Positions 35,774-45,100 are shown, counted from the stretch's first letter. The stretch: DNA of 64,000 nucleotides from Nocardia shimofusensis NBRC 100134 (GCF_001613125.1 NZ_BDBT01000010.1:62001-126000), one strand, 5' to 3'. The notes: a model not told the origin generated them from the sequence alone. Translations and numbers: made by a program.

Positions 35774-36689
35774 AGTCGAACTCCTTCGCCAGTTGCCGCA
35801 GCAGACGCTTGCTGTTGACGCTGTCCAACGCTACCCGCCGCAGGACATCGATTCCAGCCTTGTACCTGCGAACAGCGCTGGCACGCTCCAAGTAGATGTC
35901 GCCGGTGTAGCTCTGGACATGGACCACCGGAGGCTCCAACGGGCGGCCGTCGCTATCAGCAGCGAAGTCCAGGACGGTGAATGGGCCGGTCGACGTTCCG
36001 AGCGGAAACCCCGCTGCGAACGGAACCACCTGCGCCCGCACGTTGGGTGGCAGGTCCGCCAGGTGCCGCAGCTGCGCCGACATGGTTCTTGGGCTGCCGA
36101 CGACGCGCCGGATCGCCGCCTCGTCCAACACGAGCACCGCCGAGACCGGGGCGAAATCGCGAGTGATCAACGCCTGCCGGTTGCGCCGGACGCGCACTCG
36201 CCTCTCGATCTCCTCAGCGGTGTCCATGGGGAAGTACGCACGATCCAGCGCCCTCGCGTAGTCCGGGATCTGGAACAGTCCGGGCACCATGTCGGGCCGA
36301 TAGAACGTGAGGTGCGCTGCCGCCGCCTCCATCTGGATGTAGGCGTTGAACGTCGGATTCACCTGGTCAGGGAACTCGTCCAACCACGACGGCGTCCTCC
36401 CCTGCGCCGCCAGCGACTTCAGCACCGGCAACATGTCCACCCGCTGATACAGCTTGCACAGCCGCCGCAGATCCTCCTCCCGCACGACCACGTTCGGCGC
36501 ACCGGTCTCCAACCGATGCAACGTCCCCGCCCCACGCCCGATCGCCCGCGCGGCCACTTCGATCGACAGCCCGGATTCCTGCCTCATCCCCCGCAGGCAC
36601 CGCCCGAGGCTGCGGTGTGGAACGCCCCCTGTCCCGCGAATGTCGGCCCTGAGCTGCCGGACGTCGGCGCTCTCATCCCTGTCCCCCAT
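35763..36689 (-). CDS. XRE helix-turn-helix regulator with DUF5753
   Basis: 308 aa. N-terminal HTH: LGRCLRGMRQESGLSIEVAA, GRGAGTLHRLETG; the rest is the DUF5753 region (QMEAAAAHLTFYRPDMVPGL, FQIPDYARALDRAYFP, PLEPPVVHVQSYTGDIYLER). ATG 36689 with GGGAG about 9 bases upstream is chosen; the open frame reaches 36941 but those residues are not conserved-looking. It forms an overlapping pair with the DUF397 gene. Divergent from two small genes at 36942 and 37177, which it may control. Confidence 0.9.
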   Translation of the reverse strand: MGDRDESADVRQLRADIRGTGGVPHRSLGRCLRGMRQESGLSIEVAARAIGRGAGTLHRLETGAPNVVVREEDLRRLCKLYQRVDMLPVLKSLAAQGRTPSWLDEFPDQVNPTFNAYIQMEAAAAHLTFYRPDMVPGLFQIPDYARALDRAYFPMDTAEEIERRVRVRRNRQALITRDFAPVSAVLVLDEAAIRRVVGSPRTMSAQLRHLADLPPNVRAQVVPFAAGFPLGTSTGPFTVLDFAADSDGRPLEPPVVHVQSYTGDIYLERASAVRRYKAGIDVLRRVALDSVNSKRLLRQLAKEFDCVR

Positions 36690-36941
36690 ACCGTTTGCTC
36701 CCTTCCGTGGAATACCCGCAACCGCTGACTGGAAGATTTCGAAACACCTTGTGGAAGGCCGTGATTCGGCCTCATGGAGGCCATTGTGCAGGGTCGCTGG
36801 AAGGTGTCCAGGGCGTTTGCCACTTTCCGTCGCGAAATTCCGCCGGAACCTCCACACCGCCCGCATCCGGTGCTCCACTGATCCCGTGATCGGCGCGGCG
36901 AGACCCCGGCATTCGCCCGCCAGTCGACCCACGGAGGACAC

Positions 36942-37139
36942 ATGACCAACGCACTACCGCAACGGATTCCGTTCCCTCGGCCGCGCGCCCCGTACAAGGC
37001 GGTGCCGCTGCCCGTGCTCGAGCGCTACGCCCTCGCGCTGCGGACGTGGGCCGCCGCACCCGAACGTCCCGGAGGCGGGGTGCCGACCCCTCCCCCGCCT
37101 CCGGTGACCCTCACCGAAGCCCTGTCATGGACCGAGTGA
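36942..37139 (+). CDS. Small hypothetical protein, 65 aa
   Basis: ATG 36942 has GGAGGAC 3-8 bases upstream. The product is Pro-rich (PFPRPRAPYKAVPLPVLERY, GGGVPTPPPPPVTLTEALSW). No family. Small genes of this kind often stand divergent to DUF5753 regulators in nocardiae. Followed by the 86-aa gene. Confidence 0.6.
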   Translation: MTNALPQRIPFPRPRAPYKAVPLPVLERYALALRTWAAAPERPGGGVPTPPPPPVTLTEALSWTE

Positions 37140-37176
37140 CCCGACACCGGCCCACCCGGACGAGGAGGTCGTGACC

Positions 37177-37437
37177 ATGCGCCAGTACTACGTCAAAGTG
37201 CACTGCTGCGGCCCGCAGTGGCTCATCCACGTGCCCGCCGTGGACCGCTGGACGGTGACCGGCGACAAGTCGGCGATCCGGGCCACCGCCCGGCAGATGA
37301 TCGCGGCGCTGACCGGGCACGGCGGCGACGCGTTCGAGCTGGAGCTCGTCGCGGGCAGGGCTATCCGCGACGCGGAAGAGTTCGCGGTGGGGTGCGCGGT
37401 GCTGACGCGGTGGCGGCCGAGCGAGGTCGCCAAGTGA
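37177..37437 (+). CDS. Small hypothetical protein, 86 aa
   Basis: ATG 37177 is preferred to GTG 37171 because AGGAGG is 8 bases before it. Short alpha/beta sequence: QYYVKVHCCGPQWLIHVPAV, AIRATARQMIAALTG, FELELVAGRAIRDAEEF; the pattern strand-strand-helix resembles small HicB-like folds, but no toxin partner is present and the match is weak. Function unknown. Confidence 0.65.
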   Translation: MRQYYVKVHCCGPQWLIHVPAVDRWTVTGDKSAIRATARQMIAALTGHGGDAFELELVAGRAIRDAEEFAVGCAVLTRWRPSEVAK

Positions 37438-37533
37438 TTCCAGGAGGGGCTTCGAACTGGGATGTCGCCCTGGCGCGCCGGTCGGGGCCGGTAGATCATG
37501 GGTGCTGTCGGTCCACGGACACGGGAGGCGCGC

Positions 37534-37746
37534 GTGGTCGCAGGGTCCATTCAGCGGTGGACGCCGCGCAATGGCACAGGGGTCATCGAGACCGGCGAGG
37601 GGGTGCTCGTGTGGTTCCACCTATCCGCGGTACGTGGCGAGGACATCACGACCATCGCCGAGGGGATGCGGGTCGAGGTCGACATCGAGCACACTCCGCA
37701 GGGGAAGTACGACTCCAGGGCGAGGTCCGTGCGAAGAAGTACGTGA
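37534..37746 (+). CDS. Divergent cold-shock-domain-like protein
   Basis: 70 aa. GSIQRWTPRNGTGVIETGEG followed by VWFHLSAV mimics the start of a CspA fold (G-x-V-K-W-F ... G-F-G-F-I ... VFVHFSAI), and RVEVDIEHTPQGKYDSRARS matches the end, but the aromatic RNA-binding positions are partly lost. GTG 37534 with GGGAGG six bases upstream is favoured over an earlier ATG at 37498. Confidence 0.6.
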   Translation: MVAGSIQRWTPRNGTGVIETGEGVLVWFHLSAVRGEDITTIAEGMRVEVDIEHTPQGKYDSRARSVRRST

Positions 37747-37756
37747 TCGTGGCGGA

Positions 37757-38161
37757 TCAGTTGAGCTGGTCGCCCTGGCTCGTCAAGGTTTGGCCGGTCT
37801 CTTGGTCGACCTGCACGAGTTTTCCTATAGCCGCCAAATACGCGTCGCGCATGGTGGTGACGATCTCGATGTGCTGGTCGATGCGGGCGATTGCGTTATC
37901 GTTAGGATCGTGTGGCGCTCCACCAGTTGCCTTCTGCTCGAACTTCTTCCTCAGCGCATCAGCAGAAGGGAGGCCGCCGTACCCGGAGAGGCGCGACAAT
38001 AGCGCGGCGTCCGTCCTGAGATCCTGCAAGTTACCTAGAAGCACGTTGCAGCGCTTGACCAGAGCCTCACCGATGTCGTTCTCGAGCTTGAACTCCCCGT
38101 TGATGCCTTGTTCTTTAAAGTTCTGCCAAGTACGAAGTTGAGCCTGCGCACTATCGGTCAT
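37757..38161 (-). CDS. Hypothetical helical protein, possible ESX-associated
   Basis: 134 aa, mostly helical (LENDIGEALVKRCNVLLGNL, NAIARIDQHIEIVTTMRDAY, LAAIGKLVQVDQETGQ), no signal peptide. Size and composition resemble proteins that accompany WXG100 and DUF3558 genes in nocardiae. The lipoprotein gene lies 21 bases upstream on the same strand, so they likely form a unit. Confidence 0.65.
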   Translation of the reverse strand: MTDSAQAQLRTWQNFKEQGINGEFKLENDIGEALVKRCNVLLGNLQDLRTDAALLSRLSGYGGLPSADALRKKFEQKATGGAPHDPNDNAIARIDQHIEIVTTMRDAYLAAIGKLVQVDQETGQTLTSQGDQLN

Positions 38162-38182
38162 GGTGTCCCCTGCGACGTACAG

Positions 38183-38728
38183 CTATCTCGGTAGATGCGG
38201 TTCGAGATCGGTGGCGTGCTTGATCGCGAGGTCACATTGCGCCTCGGCGGGTCGGTCACCGAACCAGTCGACAGCGATCTCGAACATGCCCTGCTCGGCG
38301 GGCAGACTGATGTAGCAGGATCTCGCCCCTTCGAAGTCGTCCTTGCTCACGATGCCCGCCCGATCACCAATGGTGATGTCACGGAGGATTGTGAGGTTCG
38401 GGTTTGCACGCGCGTCTTCGATAGTCTTACTGGTGGACAGCAGATCCATCCGGTAGTTAGCCGCGGTGGGCTTCCAACCGCAGATACGCCAGGACGAGAT
38501 CTTGTCCGGGTTGACGACATTGCGCTCAGTCGATGGGTCCAGACCAGTCTCGATCAGCCACTCATCCGGGATATCTGTACATGGATCGAGCAGATTGTCC
38601 ATCTCCGGCTCAGCCGCCGTAGGCGTACCGGGCGCGGAGCCCCCCAGACCGACATCCGAGCACCCGCTGACCAGCCCGAGAACGGCTACCCCCGCGATCA
38701 CAGTGCGTGCGGCGATGATGGCGCGCAT
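38183..38728 (-). CDS. DUF3558 lipoprotein
   Basis: 181 aa with a lipoprotein signal: MRAIIAARTVIAGVAVLGLV then lipobox VSGC. The mature part has the DUF3558 pattern: LLDPCTDIPDEWLIETGLDP, RICGWKP and the closing CDLAIKHATDLEPHLP, with paired cysteines. ATG 38728 has GGGAGGG upstream; a frame extension to 38758 is not needed. Anchored on the outer face of the membrane; a function in ESX-linked secretion has been suggested only by neighbourhood. Confidence 0.85.
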   Translation of the reverse strand: MRAIIAARTVIAGVAVLGLVSGCSDVGLGGSAPGTPTAAEPEMDNLLDPCTDIPDEWLIETGLDPSTERNVVNPDKISSWRICGWKPTAANYRMDLLSTSKTIEDARANPNLTILRDITIGDRAGIVSKDDFEGARSCYISLPAEQGMFEIAVDWFGDRPAEAQCDLAIKHATDLEPHLPR

Positions 38729-38952
38729 GTCCCTCCCTGATTCCGACTGCCCGTCCACGATATAGGACGCTACGCAGCACGCCCCGGTTCCGGCAGCCCT
38801 TCGAGAGGTCGCGACGCACCGCGAACGCCTCGAGCGAGTGCTTCGTCCGCGCGGACGAATTCATCCGTTCGACCGACACGCACAGGCCGCAGACTGTGCC
38901 GGTGCCCCGATAGTGTCGGAGGGTCGAAGTGTTCTGTGACCGGGAGGTTTCC

Positions 38953-40800
38953 ATGCGCCGTACTCGCCCCGGTGTGCCGGCCTGGTCGGCGATCTTCCTC
39001 GCGCTCGCCTGCCTGGTGCCCGGATGCGCGCTTCCGGGCGACGGCACCGAAGGCGGTGCGTTACCGACGGTGGGACCGCCCATCAAGGAACAGGTGGTAC
39101 CGGTGCGCGCGGTCGAGGACACCGAAATCGCTGTGTCCGAGTCGTGGACGGTCACGATCCCCGCCGGGGCCGCACCGGCCGGAGCGACATTCGCCGTGCG
39201 GGCCACCCCGGATCAGGATGGCGCCCCCGCGCTCAGCCGTGCCGATCTGACGCTGTCGTCGGGCCAGCCATCGACACCGCTCGAATTCACCTACCGCACG
39301 GTTGATCCCGTCCCCAGCGGCGTCGAGATCTTCTTCGTCGGCCGCCCGAGCGGCACCGGCGATTCGCCCGCGCCGTCGACGGTCGTCGCGGCCCGCCTCG
39401 ATGCGGACCGCCGGACCGCCACCGCCGAGATTCCGCACCTGAGCTGGTGGGAGGTGTTCGTCACCGAAGCGAACCATGTCCTCACCTCCGCCGCCGGTCT
39501 CCGCACGAACGCGCCGTCCTGCGAGACGCAACCTCGACCGGCCTGGCTGGAGGAGGCCATATTCCTGGAAGGTAAGGACGCTCCGATGCTGGTCTGCACC
39601 GGAGCCGACCCGAACGACCGCGAGACCGCGGTGGTCAAGATCCGCAACAATCGGGGTGTGGCGATGATCGTCACCGCACCGGTCACACCGAAATGGGCCT
39701 ATGCGGAGGCGTTTTCCGGCCTGCCGAGTGCCTTCGTCTCGGAATTCCTCACGGCCACGACCGAAGCATTCGGTGTCCCGTCCTCCGAGCGTGCGCGGAC
39801 ATGGGTGCTGCCACCGGGCACCGGGCTCGACATCGGATTCACCGAACGATCGCTCTCGGCACAACCGGCCGCCAAGATCACGACCAGGGTGTCCACCTCC
39901 TCGGTCGCCTACGGCCTCATCTGGAACGCGCTCGCGGAGCACTTCGACGACCCGACCGCCCTCACCGCGATAGAGCTGGGAATTATGGGCGTGTGCTTCG
40001 GCGAAGGGGTGAACTCCGCCGTCACCGCCTCGGATGCCGGGGCGCTCGCCGCAGCCGTCGCCCGGATCGCGGGCTGCGCCATCCAGAGTGCGCCCGACAT
40101 CATCGGCGAGATCAGCGGGCACCTCTCCGACGAGGCATGGAATGCCCTCCAACGCGGCCACGCCATCACCGGCAAGATCAGCGAGCTCCGGTTCCGGCTG
40201 CTCCCGCTCCTCGCGGTAGCGCAAGCCACCATCGTCATCGGTGACACCTTGTCCACCCTCGCGCTCGGCTCCGGCGCATACGAGATAGCCCTGTTCACGA
40301 CGTTCGGCGCACAAGCCGGATTGGCCTCGCTGTGCGGAGGAATCGACGAGCGACGCACCGTCCGTCACCCGGAACTCGGCGAGGTCACCGTCGGCCTGAG
40401 TCGGCCGTCCGGCGTCGGCGAGGGATGTATCGCCGTGGTCGACCGAAGAGGGTCGAAACTGCTGGTCCAGAAGGTCTCGATCTACGGTGACGAACTGGAC
40501 TTCGCCGATCCGGCCACCGATGCCACGAACAACGTGTTCATCACCTACAACCCCGGGCGCTACAACGGCGTGATCACGCTCGTCCCGGTCGCCGGCGGCT
40601 ACGCGGATATCGGCTGGAACGACCCGGACGGACTCAACTACCAGAGCACCACGCACGCCTACTACTACGCCGAATTGATCGGCCCGGGCGACGACGGTCG
40701 CTACACGATCGAGGCTTCGAGCAACGACTGCGAACCCGACTGCGCGAGTGGGACGATTACCAAAGAGATCCTGCGCTGGAACGGTTCGCGGTATGAGTAA
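38953..40800 (+). CDS. Large putative lipoprotein, 615 aa
   Basis: Signal with lipobox LVPGC (MRRTRPGVPAWSAIFLALAC then LVPGC) at ATG 38953, with GGGAGG 5 bases upstream. Residues about 45-170 form a beta-rich domain (ESWTVTIPAGAAPAGATFAV, LTLSSGQPSTPLEFTYRTVD), the middle contains a helical segment (AIELGIMGVCFGEGVN, LLPLLAVAQATIVIGDTLST), and the C-terminal domain is beta-rich. No family recognised. The adjacent small genes suggest an envelope-associated accessory locus. Confidence 0.7.
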   Translation: MRRTRPGVPAWSAIFLALACLVPGCALPGDGTEGGALPTVGPPIKEQVVPVRAVEDTEIAVSESWTVTIPAGAAPAGATFAVRATPDQDGAPALSRADLTLSSGQPSTPLEFTYRTVDPVPSGVEIFFVGRPSGTGDSPAPSTVVAARLDADRRTATAEIPHLSWWEVFVTEANHVLTSAAGLRTNAPSCETQPRPAWLEEAIFLEGKDAPMLVCTGADPNDRETAVVKIRNNRGVAMIVTAPVTPKWAYAEAFSGLPSAFVSEFLTATTEAFGVPSSERARTWVLPPGTGLDIGFTERSLSAQPAAKITTRVSTSSVAYGLIWNALAEHFDDPTALTAIELGIMGVCFGEGVNSAVTASDAGALAAAVARIAGCAIQSAPDIIGEISGHLSDEAWNALQRGHAITGKISELRFRLLPLLAVAQATIVIGDTLSTLALGSGAYEIALFTTFGAQAGLASLCGGIDERRTVRHPELGEVTVGLSRPSGVGEGCIAVVDRRGSKLLVQKVSIYGDELDFADPATDATNNVFITYNPGRYNGVITLVPVAGGYADIGWNDPDGLNYQSTTHAYYYAELIGPGDDGRYTIEASSNDCEPDCASGTITKEILRWNGSRYE

Positions 40801-40896
40801 CCGTGGCGCGTCGGTAGGCCGACTTCGGTCCGATTCACGACGTGGACTGGAGCCGGCCACCTCCGCCACCCCGAACTGCCCGGCGTGAAATGGCGA

Positions 40897-41256
40897 TCAG
40901 TGATGCGCGGAACCGGAGTGCAGGTACGTCAAGAACTGCGTCACCGAGTCGCGTTCACCGGGGTCGGCACACGGGCCGTCGACCGCGGCCTCATCGCCGC
41001 TACCGGTGTTCGCCCCGGGAGAGACCAGGGAGAGCAACCAGAGCGCTATTCTCGCGCCTACCTGGGCGCCACTATCCAGTGTGGCCGAACCGGTGCCGTG
41101 GAACAGAACCATGGGCCCGTTCCAGCAGTCGGGAACCACCTCGGTGCTGCCGGTGCTCGGACTGTCGACCAGAGTCAAGCCTCGAGCCTGCGCCGGGGCG
41201 GCCACGGCAGCGGTGGCAGCGATGGCGATGAGACCGGTGACGAGAAGTCGATTCAT
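40897..41256 (-). CDS. Secreted protein, 119 aa
   Basis: Signal peptide MNRLLVTGLIAIAATAAVAA ending APAQA-RG. The mature protein contains two cysteines (VPDCWNGPM and DGPCADPG) and a small hydrophobic stretch (IALWLLSLVSPG). No family. Convergent with the preceding lipoprotein gene. Confidence 0.7.
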   Translation of the reverse strand: MNRLLVTGLIAIAATAAVAAPAQARGLTLVDSPSTGSTEVVPDCWNGPMVLFHGTGSATLDSGAQVGARIALWLLSLVSPGANTGSGDEAAVDGPCADPGERDSVTQFLTYLHSGSAHH

Positions 41257-41786
41257 GCGTATTCCTATTGGGAAGAACAGGTGTGGCCCGGCGGGCCGGG
41301 AGACTCACAGTAGACAGCCACAAAGTCGAAACATTACCGTTTCGAAATGTTGCAGGTATGACGTGCGCCACATTCGATTCGCATCCGCACGAGCGCCCAC
41401 CGTGGTCGAATCGACAACGGATACAACGTCTTCCGTATCCTAGATGACGGCAGCCGCGCTCCGGTACGGCTTGAAGACGCGAGCTACGGCATCGCCGCAC
41501 CCGGAGCCGAGGCAGCCGAGGACTGATCCGTCTCCTGGCCGGGTTGCATCGACGGAACCCGGCACCCTGCTGCCCACTGCACTCCGCGGGCCCGGCTTGC
41601 AATCTGCAGAGCGTTGCGGCAACGTTCGAGTGACGGTTGATTGGGGGCCAAAGCATTCGGGCGCGTTGCCGACAGAGGGTGGGAACGTTCGGTGATGCCG
41701 TTCACGTCATCGCGTACCGACGAGCTCGCTGCGGACCGTCGCGCTACGGAACTCGATCGGTCCTTCACACTCGAGGAAATGAAGGT
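41257..41786. other. 530-bp intergenic region
   Basis: No supported gene: short frames here lack a consistent third-position GC bias. It must hold the promoters of the secreted-protein gene (left) and of the WXG100 operon (right). No repeat or clear hairpin was found. Confidence 0.5.
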
Positions 41787-42107
41787 ATGACTGAGCAATT
41801 CGCTGTCGAGCCAGACGATTTGGACTTGGCATCCCGCGCGCTGTGGAAATTGTCCGAAGACAACAACGGGGCTATCACCTACGCTGAAGAATGGCTGAAT
41901 GTTCAGTCCAGTGGCGGGCTCGTCCTCACACCGGTCCTGGATCAACTCCAGACAGTGTGCGATCAACTGAAGAAGAACTATGAGCGTCTGGGAACTGTGA
42001 CCGACAACTCGGCCACAGAACTGCTGGAAGCTTCGCGGATGTACCGAACCACCGATTTCGAGCGCGCCAAGAACCTGGACTGGTACTACAGGGAGCTCGA
42101 CAAATGA
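41787..42107 (+). CDS. ESX-associated helical protein, first gene of second operon
   Basis: 106 aa, helical, no signal peptide: LDLASRALWKLSEDNNGAIT, LDQLQTVCDQLKKNYERLGT, ELLEASRMYRTTDFERAKNL. The pattern fits DUF2580/EspC-like ESX-secretion associated proteins. ATG 41787 follows GAAGG. Its TGA overlaps the ATG of the next gene (ATGA), so translation is coupled. Confidence 0.75.
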   Translation: MTEQFAVEPDDLDLASRALWKLSEDNNGAITYAEEWLNVQSSGGLVLTPVLDQLQTVCDQLKKNYERLGTVTDNSATELLEASRMYRTTDFERAKNLDWYYRELDK

Positions 42108-42859
42108 CAGTCACCTCGTATCCCATAGCGAAACTTTCGGAACCACAGCCGGACGACCCGGTTCACGACTACGTCGAACTCGTCATCAGTGGCAACGGCA
42201 CGAGCCTCACCTACCATCTGAACAATCTGATCGTGATGGCCTCGAGCCCTTTCGTGGACGGCGGATTCAACTGCATCTCGACTATCACCAACAATCTCTC
42301 GGGTGACTGGGTTGCGCTGCAGCAGTCTGCCGACGCCATTCGTAAGCTGGCCGAGTACAACTCGGCCTACCACGAGGCGATCGACGCCGCCCTGAACGAT
42401 TCGAACACGTCCTGGCAGGGAAACGCGGCCGAGAGCGCGCGGAAGTTCTTCTCATCTTTGACCGACGCCTTGGACGGTCAAATCGAGCCGTTGACCACCG
42501 TCGCAGACGAGATCTCGGCCTATGCCATGGCGTCCTACGGCATGGCCAACGGAATAGCTGACCTAGTGCAGACCCTGGGCGATCTCGCTATTCAGTGGAT
42601 GGCGACCGAAATTGCCTCCGGGACTGCCGCGGCATCCGTTGTGGGAGCCGGAGCTGCGGCCGCGCTTCAGGCCGTCGCCAAAGCCATCTTGGCTGTCATG
42701 GCGACCAAGATTGTGGAGATCATCGGCAAGCTCGGTCACATGGTGAACGCTTCCGAAGCGCTACTCGGGCTCGTCATCGCGGGCATGAGTGCGGCTGTCG
42801 AAGCGTCCGAGATACCAGCACTGGGCGTGAATTCCTACGATCATCCCGGAGTGCAGTGA
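42104..42859 (+). CDS. WXG100-like protein with hydrophobic C-terminal half
   Basis: 251 aa. The WXG turn is in NTSWQGNAAESARKFFSSLT; the C-terminal half is strongly hydrophobic (GTAAASVVGAGAAAALQAVA, AILAVMATKIVEIIGKLG, LLGLVIAGMSAAVEA), as in LXG/WXG toxin precursors or PPE-like anchors, but no toxin domain follows. It overlaps the previous gene by 4 bases and the next gene by one base. Confidence 0.75.
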   Translation: MTVTSYPIAKLSEPQPDDPVHDYVELVISGNGTSLTYHLNNLIVMASSPFVDGGFNCISTITNNLSGDWVALQQSADAIRKLAEYNSAYHEAIDAALNDSNTSWQGNAAESARKFFSSLTDALDGQIEPLTTVADEISAYAMASYGMANGIADLVQTLGDLAIQWMATEIASGTAAASVVGAGAAAALQAVAKAILAVMATKIVEIIGKLGHMVNASEALLGLVIAGMSAAVEASEIPALGVNSYDHPGVQ

Positions 42860-43416
42860 TGAAACGCGATAACGAGCCGATGCTCGATGTAGTCAACGGC
42901 GATATCGGCATGTCACGTCACTTGTCGAAGGTTTTGAAGATCATCGCAGACAGCCCTGGCGTGGACAAAGACCTGCGCAACCAACTGGGCGAGATACTTG
43001 CCGGAAAAGCAAGCTTCCGAGATCTTGCACGCAGCGAGTCCTTCACGCGGCTCAGCGAGGCAGCCATGCCGAAGATCGCCGCGGACCTGGCGGAGCAAAC
43101 GCCCGAGCAGATCCAGTCGCTGGCTCGTGCAGGTGAAGAATTACTCCGAAGATACCGCGTCGAGGCTCCCGAAGCCTCTTCGACGATCGATGACGAGAAG
43201 ATGGATTCCGGTTCGCCTCGGCCCGGTTCCGAGCCGTCCACCCGAACTCCGTCGAGTGCGCCGGACGACGCGCCCCCGTCCAGAAGTACCACTACCCCGA
43301 GGCACGTCGTCCCCGGCACACGCAAACCCGACCGCGACCGGATCGTCACTCCCGACGAACCGGATGATGACGACCTCTACTACGGCGAGAGGCAGCGTCG
43401 TGGTTGGCTGGAGTGA
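42859..43416 (+). CDS. ESX-operon protein with disordered acidic tail
   Basis: 185 aa. Residues 1-100 are helical (HLSKVLKIIADSPGVDKDLR, AMPKIAADLAEQTPEQIQSL); the rest is low complexity (Ser, Pro, Thr, Asp), ending DDDDLYYGERQRRGWLE. The YYGE near the end resembles the YxxxD/E signal neighbourhood of type VII substrates. TGATG overlap with the preceding gene; it overlaps the next frame by 17 bases. Function unknown. Confidence 0.65.
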   Translation: MKRDNEPMLDVVNGDIGMSRHLSKVLKIIADSPGVDKDLRNQLGEILAGKASFRDLARSESFTRLSEAAMPKIAADLAEQTPEQIQSLARAGEELLRRYRVEAPEASSTIDDEKMDSGSPRPGSEPSTRTPSSAPDDAPPSRSTTTPRHVVPGTRKPDRDRIVTPDEPDDDDLYYGERQRRGWLE

Positions 43417-44029
43417 CACGGCAACGATCAGCCTGCGGCGCTGCCGAGAGCCCCTACCAAACGCATCGCTGCTCTACGTGAAAGCGCCGGGGGCGCGAAC
43501 CGTGGAGCCTCTCGAACTGGAGATCGCACAGCAACTCCCCGACGTCTGCAGCCAGCACGGCTTGCCCGCATCGACACGGAGACCACTTCGCGTCCGCTTC
43601 TACGACACCAGCAAACATCCACGATCACCCCGATTCGGTCCCGTCAAGTGGTATGACAAACGGGCTGCGCCCGTGTCGACCATCCTCGTCGGCGCTTGGC
43701 CCTACTGTGACAAATGCGTTCGTATCGATGAGCGAGGCCGCCGAGCCGCCCTGGTGCCGATCACTTTGATGGCGGTGAACCTGCTCGCGTTTCTGCTCGT
43801 GATCGCCGCCGGCTGGCTGGGATTGTGGCTGAACGAATTGCGCCCCTTCGTCATTCCCTTGGCGCTCGGCGTCGTTCCGGGGTCCATCCCGATCGGCGTG
43901 GTCGTGGCGATATGGCTGTTTCGCATGGGTGCGAACTCGGCTGCCTGCTTCTATCCCATCGACGACGAACGGTCCGTGATGGTCCAGGCCCATCCCGATT
44001 TCTGCACAGCTATCGAGGCCGGTCGCTGA
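43400..44029 (+). CDS. Membrane protein with two transmembrane helices
   Basis: 209 aa. The GTG at 43400 lies inside the preceding gene, as is common for coupled genes; the exact start is uncertain. An N-terminal cytoplasmic domain of about 120 residues (EPLELEIAQQLPDVCSQHGL, WPYCDKCVRID with a CxxC) is followed by two hydrophobic helices (ITLMAVNLLAFLLVIAAGWL and IPLALGVVPGSIPIGVVVAI). The CxxC pair plus an earlier Cys/His could hold zinc. Last gene of the second WXG100 operon; no family recognised. Confidence 0.6.
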   Translation: MVGWSDTATISLRRCREPLPNASLLYVKAPGARTVEPLELEIAQQLPDVCSQHGLPASTRRPLRVRFYDTSKHPRSPRFGPVKWYDKRAAPVSTILVGAWPYCDKCVRIDERGRRAALVPITLMAVNLLAFLLVIAAGWLGLWLNELRPFVIPLALGVVPGSIPIGVVVAIWLFRMGANSAACFYPIDDERSVMVQAHPDFCTAIEAGR

Positions 44030-44146
44030 GTCTGCGTCGTCGGCGAGCCGATCGGTCGTGCGCGAGCCGCCGAAGAAGCCTTGCCGGCTGTATCCGAGAC
44101 AGCAGGGCGCTTCCCGCTGCGGCGAAGGGCTCCGTGGGAGAGGTAG

Positions 44147-45100
44147 ATGATGGATACGGGGGTCGCCTTCCTGCCGACGAACCCACGACACAGAGGGGAT
44201 GTGTTGACCGATACCTCAGCTCTGCCGCGCCTCGAGATCGTCGAGCATCGGCCGACGAACAGGCGGCTCGACCTCGTGCTCTTCTGCCTGATCGTCACCG
44301 GCGGGTCCGTGATCGTGGCCGGTTTCTTGGCAGCCGAGACCGCGCCCATGTGGGGAACTCACGACCCCATTCGGTCGGCAGCGGAATGTTCGCTGATCGT
44401 CGGCATGCTCGGCACAGCCGCGCTGTCGACGGCGCCGCTGTTCGCGAGCGCGCCAGAGCTTTCACGGTTGCGCGGGCGGCCGGTGCGCCGGTGTGAGAAC
44501 GCCGTTCTGGGCAAGGGAATTGCCCTTGCGCAGGACAGACAGGACGTGTCGTTACTGATCGCGGTCGCGGCTCTCGGCAGTTGGTTTCTGCTGAGCTGGT
44601 GGGCCGCACGGACGGGTGTCGAAGGCGAACTGCTCTACGCGTCACCGGAGGAGCCCGACGCCGCCATGGTCGCGTTGGTGTTCTCCGTTCTGACGTTCTG
44701 CATTCTGCCGGTGCTCGTGTTGTCCTCTTTCACGAAGATTTCGTATGAGATCTACCCCGAGGGCATTCTGCGGCGCAGCGCGGCGCCGCAACGGTGGCTG
44801 CGCGACCGGCTCGTGGTGTGGGAAGACATGTCCGACGTCGAAGTGGACGGTTGGCGTACGTCCGCATATCACCCCGATGTGGCCATGGTCGTCATACGGC
44901 TTGCAGACTCTGCGGCCCAGCCCACCCACAAAGTCTTCGACAGGCCGGGGAAGTTCGGCATACCGGCTTACCTGATGAAATGCGATGTTGATGTGCTGGC
45001 TGCGGTTGTCACGCACCTTTTCGACAATCCTGAAACGCGAATGATGCTCGATCGCCCCGGTGCCGGGGATTGGTTCACTGCGGAGTACCACCTGCACTGA
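44147..45100 (+). CDS. Hypothetical membrane protein, about four helices
   Basis: 317 aa. Hydrophobic segments: LVLFCLIVTGGSVIVAGFLA, SLIVGMLGTAALSTAPLFA, VSLLIAVAALGSWFLLSWWA and MVALVFSVLTFCILPVLVL; the C-terminal 110 residues are soluble (DRLVVWEDMSDVEVDGWRTS). The soluble tail resembles PH-like domains of actinobacterial membrane proteins, but the match is weak. ATG 44147 is used; TTG 44204 is possible. Confidence 0.65.
   Translation: MMDTGVAFLPTNPRHRGDVLTDTSALPRLEIVEHRPTNRRLDLVLFCLIVTGGSVIVAGFLAAETAPMWGTHDPIRSAAECSLIVGMLGTAALSTAPLFASAPELSRLRGRPVRRCENAVLGKGIALAQDRQDVSLLIAVAALGSWFLLSWWAARTGVEGELLYASPEEPDAAMVALVFSVLTFCILPVLVLSSFTKISYEIYPEGILRRSAAPQRWLRDRLVVWEDMSDVEVDGWRTSAYHPDVAMVVIRLADSAAQPTHKVFDRPGKFGIPAYLMKCDVDVLAAVVTHLFDNPETRMMLDRPGAGDWFTAEYHLH

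Noticed and set aside
41444..41695. 83-aa frame in the 530-bp gap
   Set aside because: Arg/Pro/Ser-rich with no start signal and no hydrophobic core; several other frames in the gap look alike.
42104..42859. LXG-type toxin
   Set aside because: The hydrophobic second half has no toxin domain and no immunity gene of the usual kind follows.
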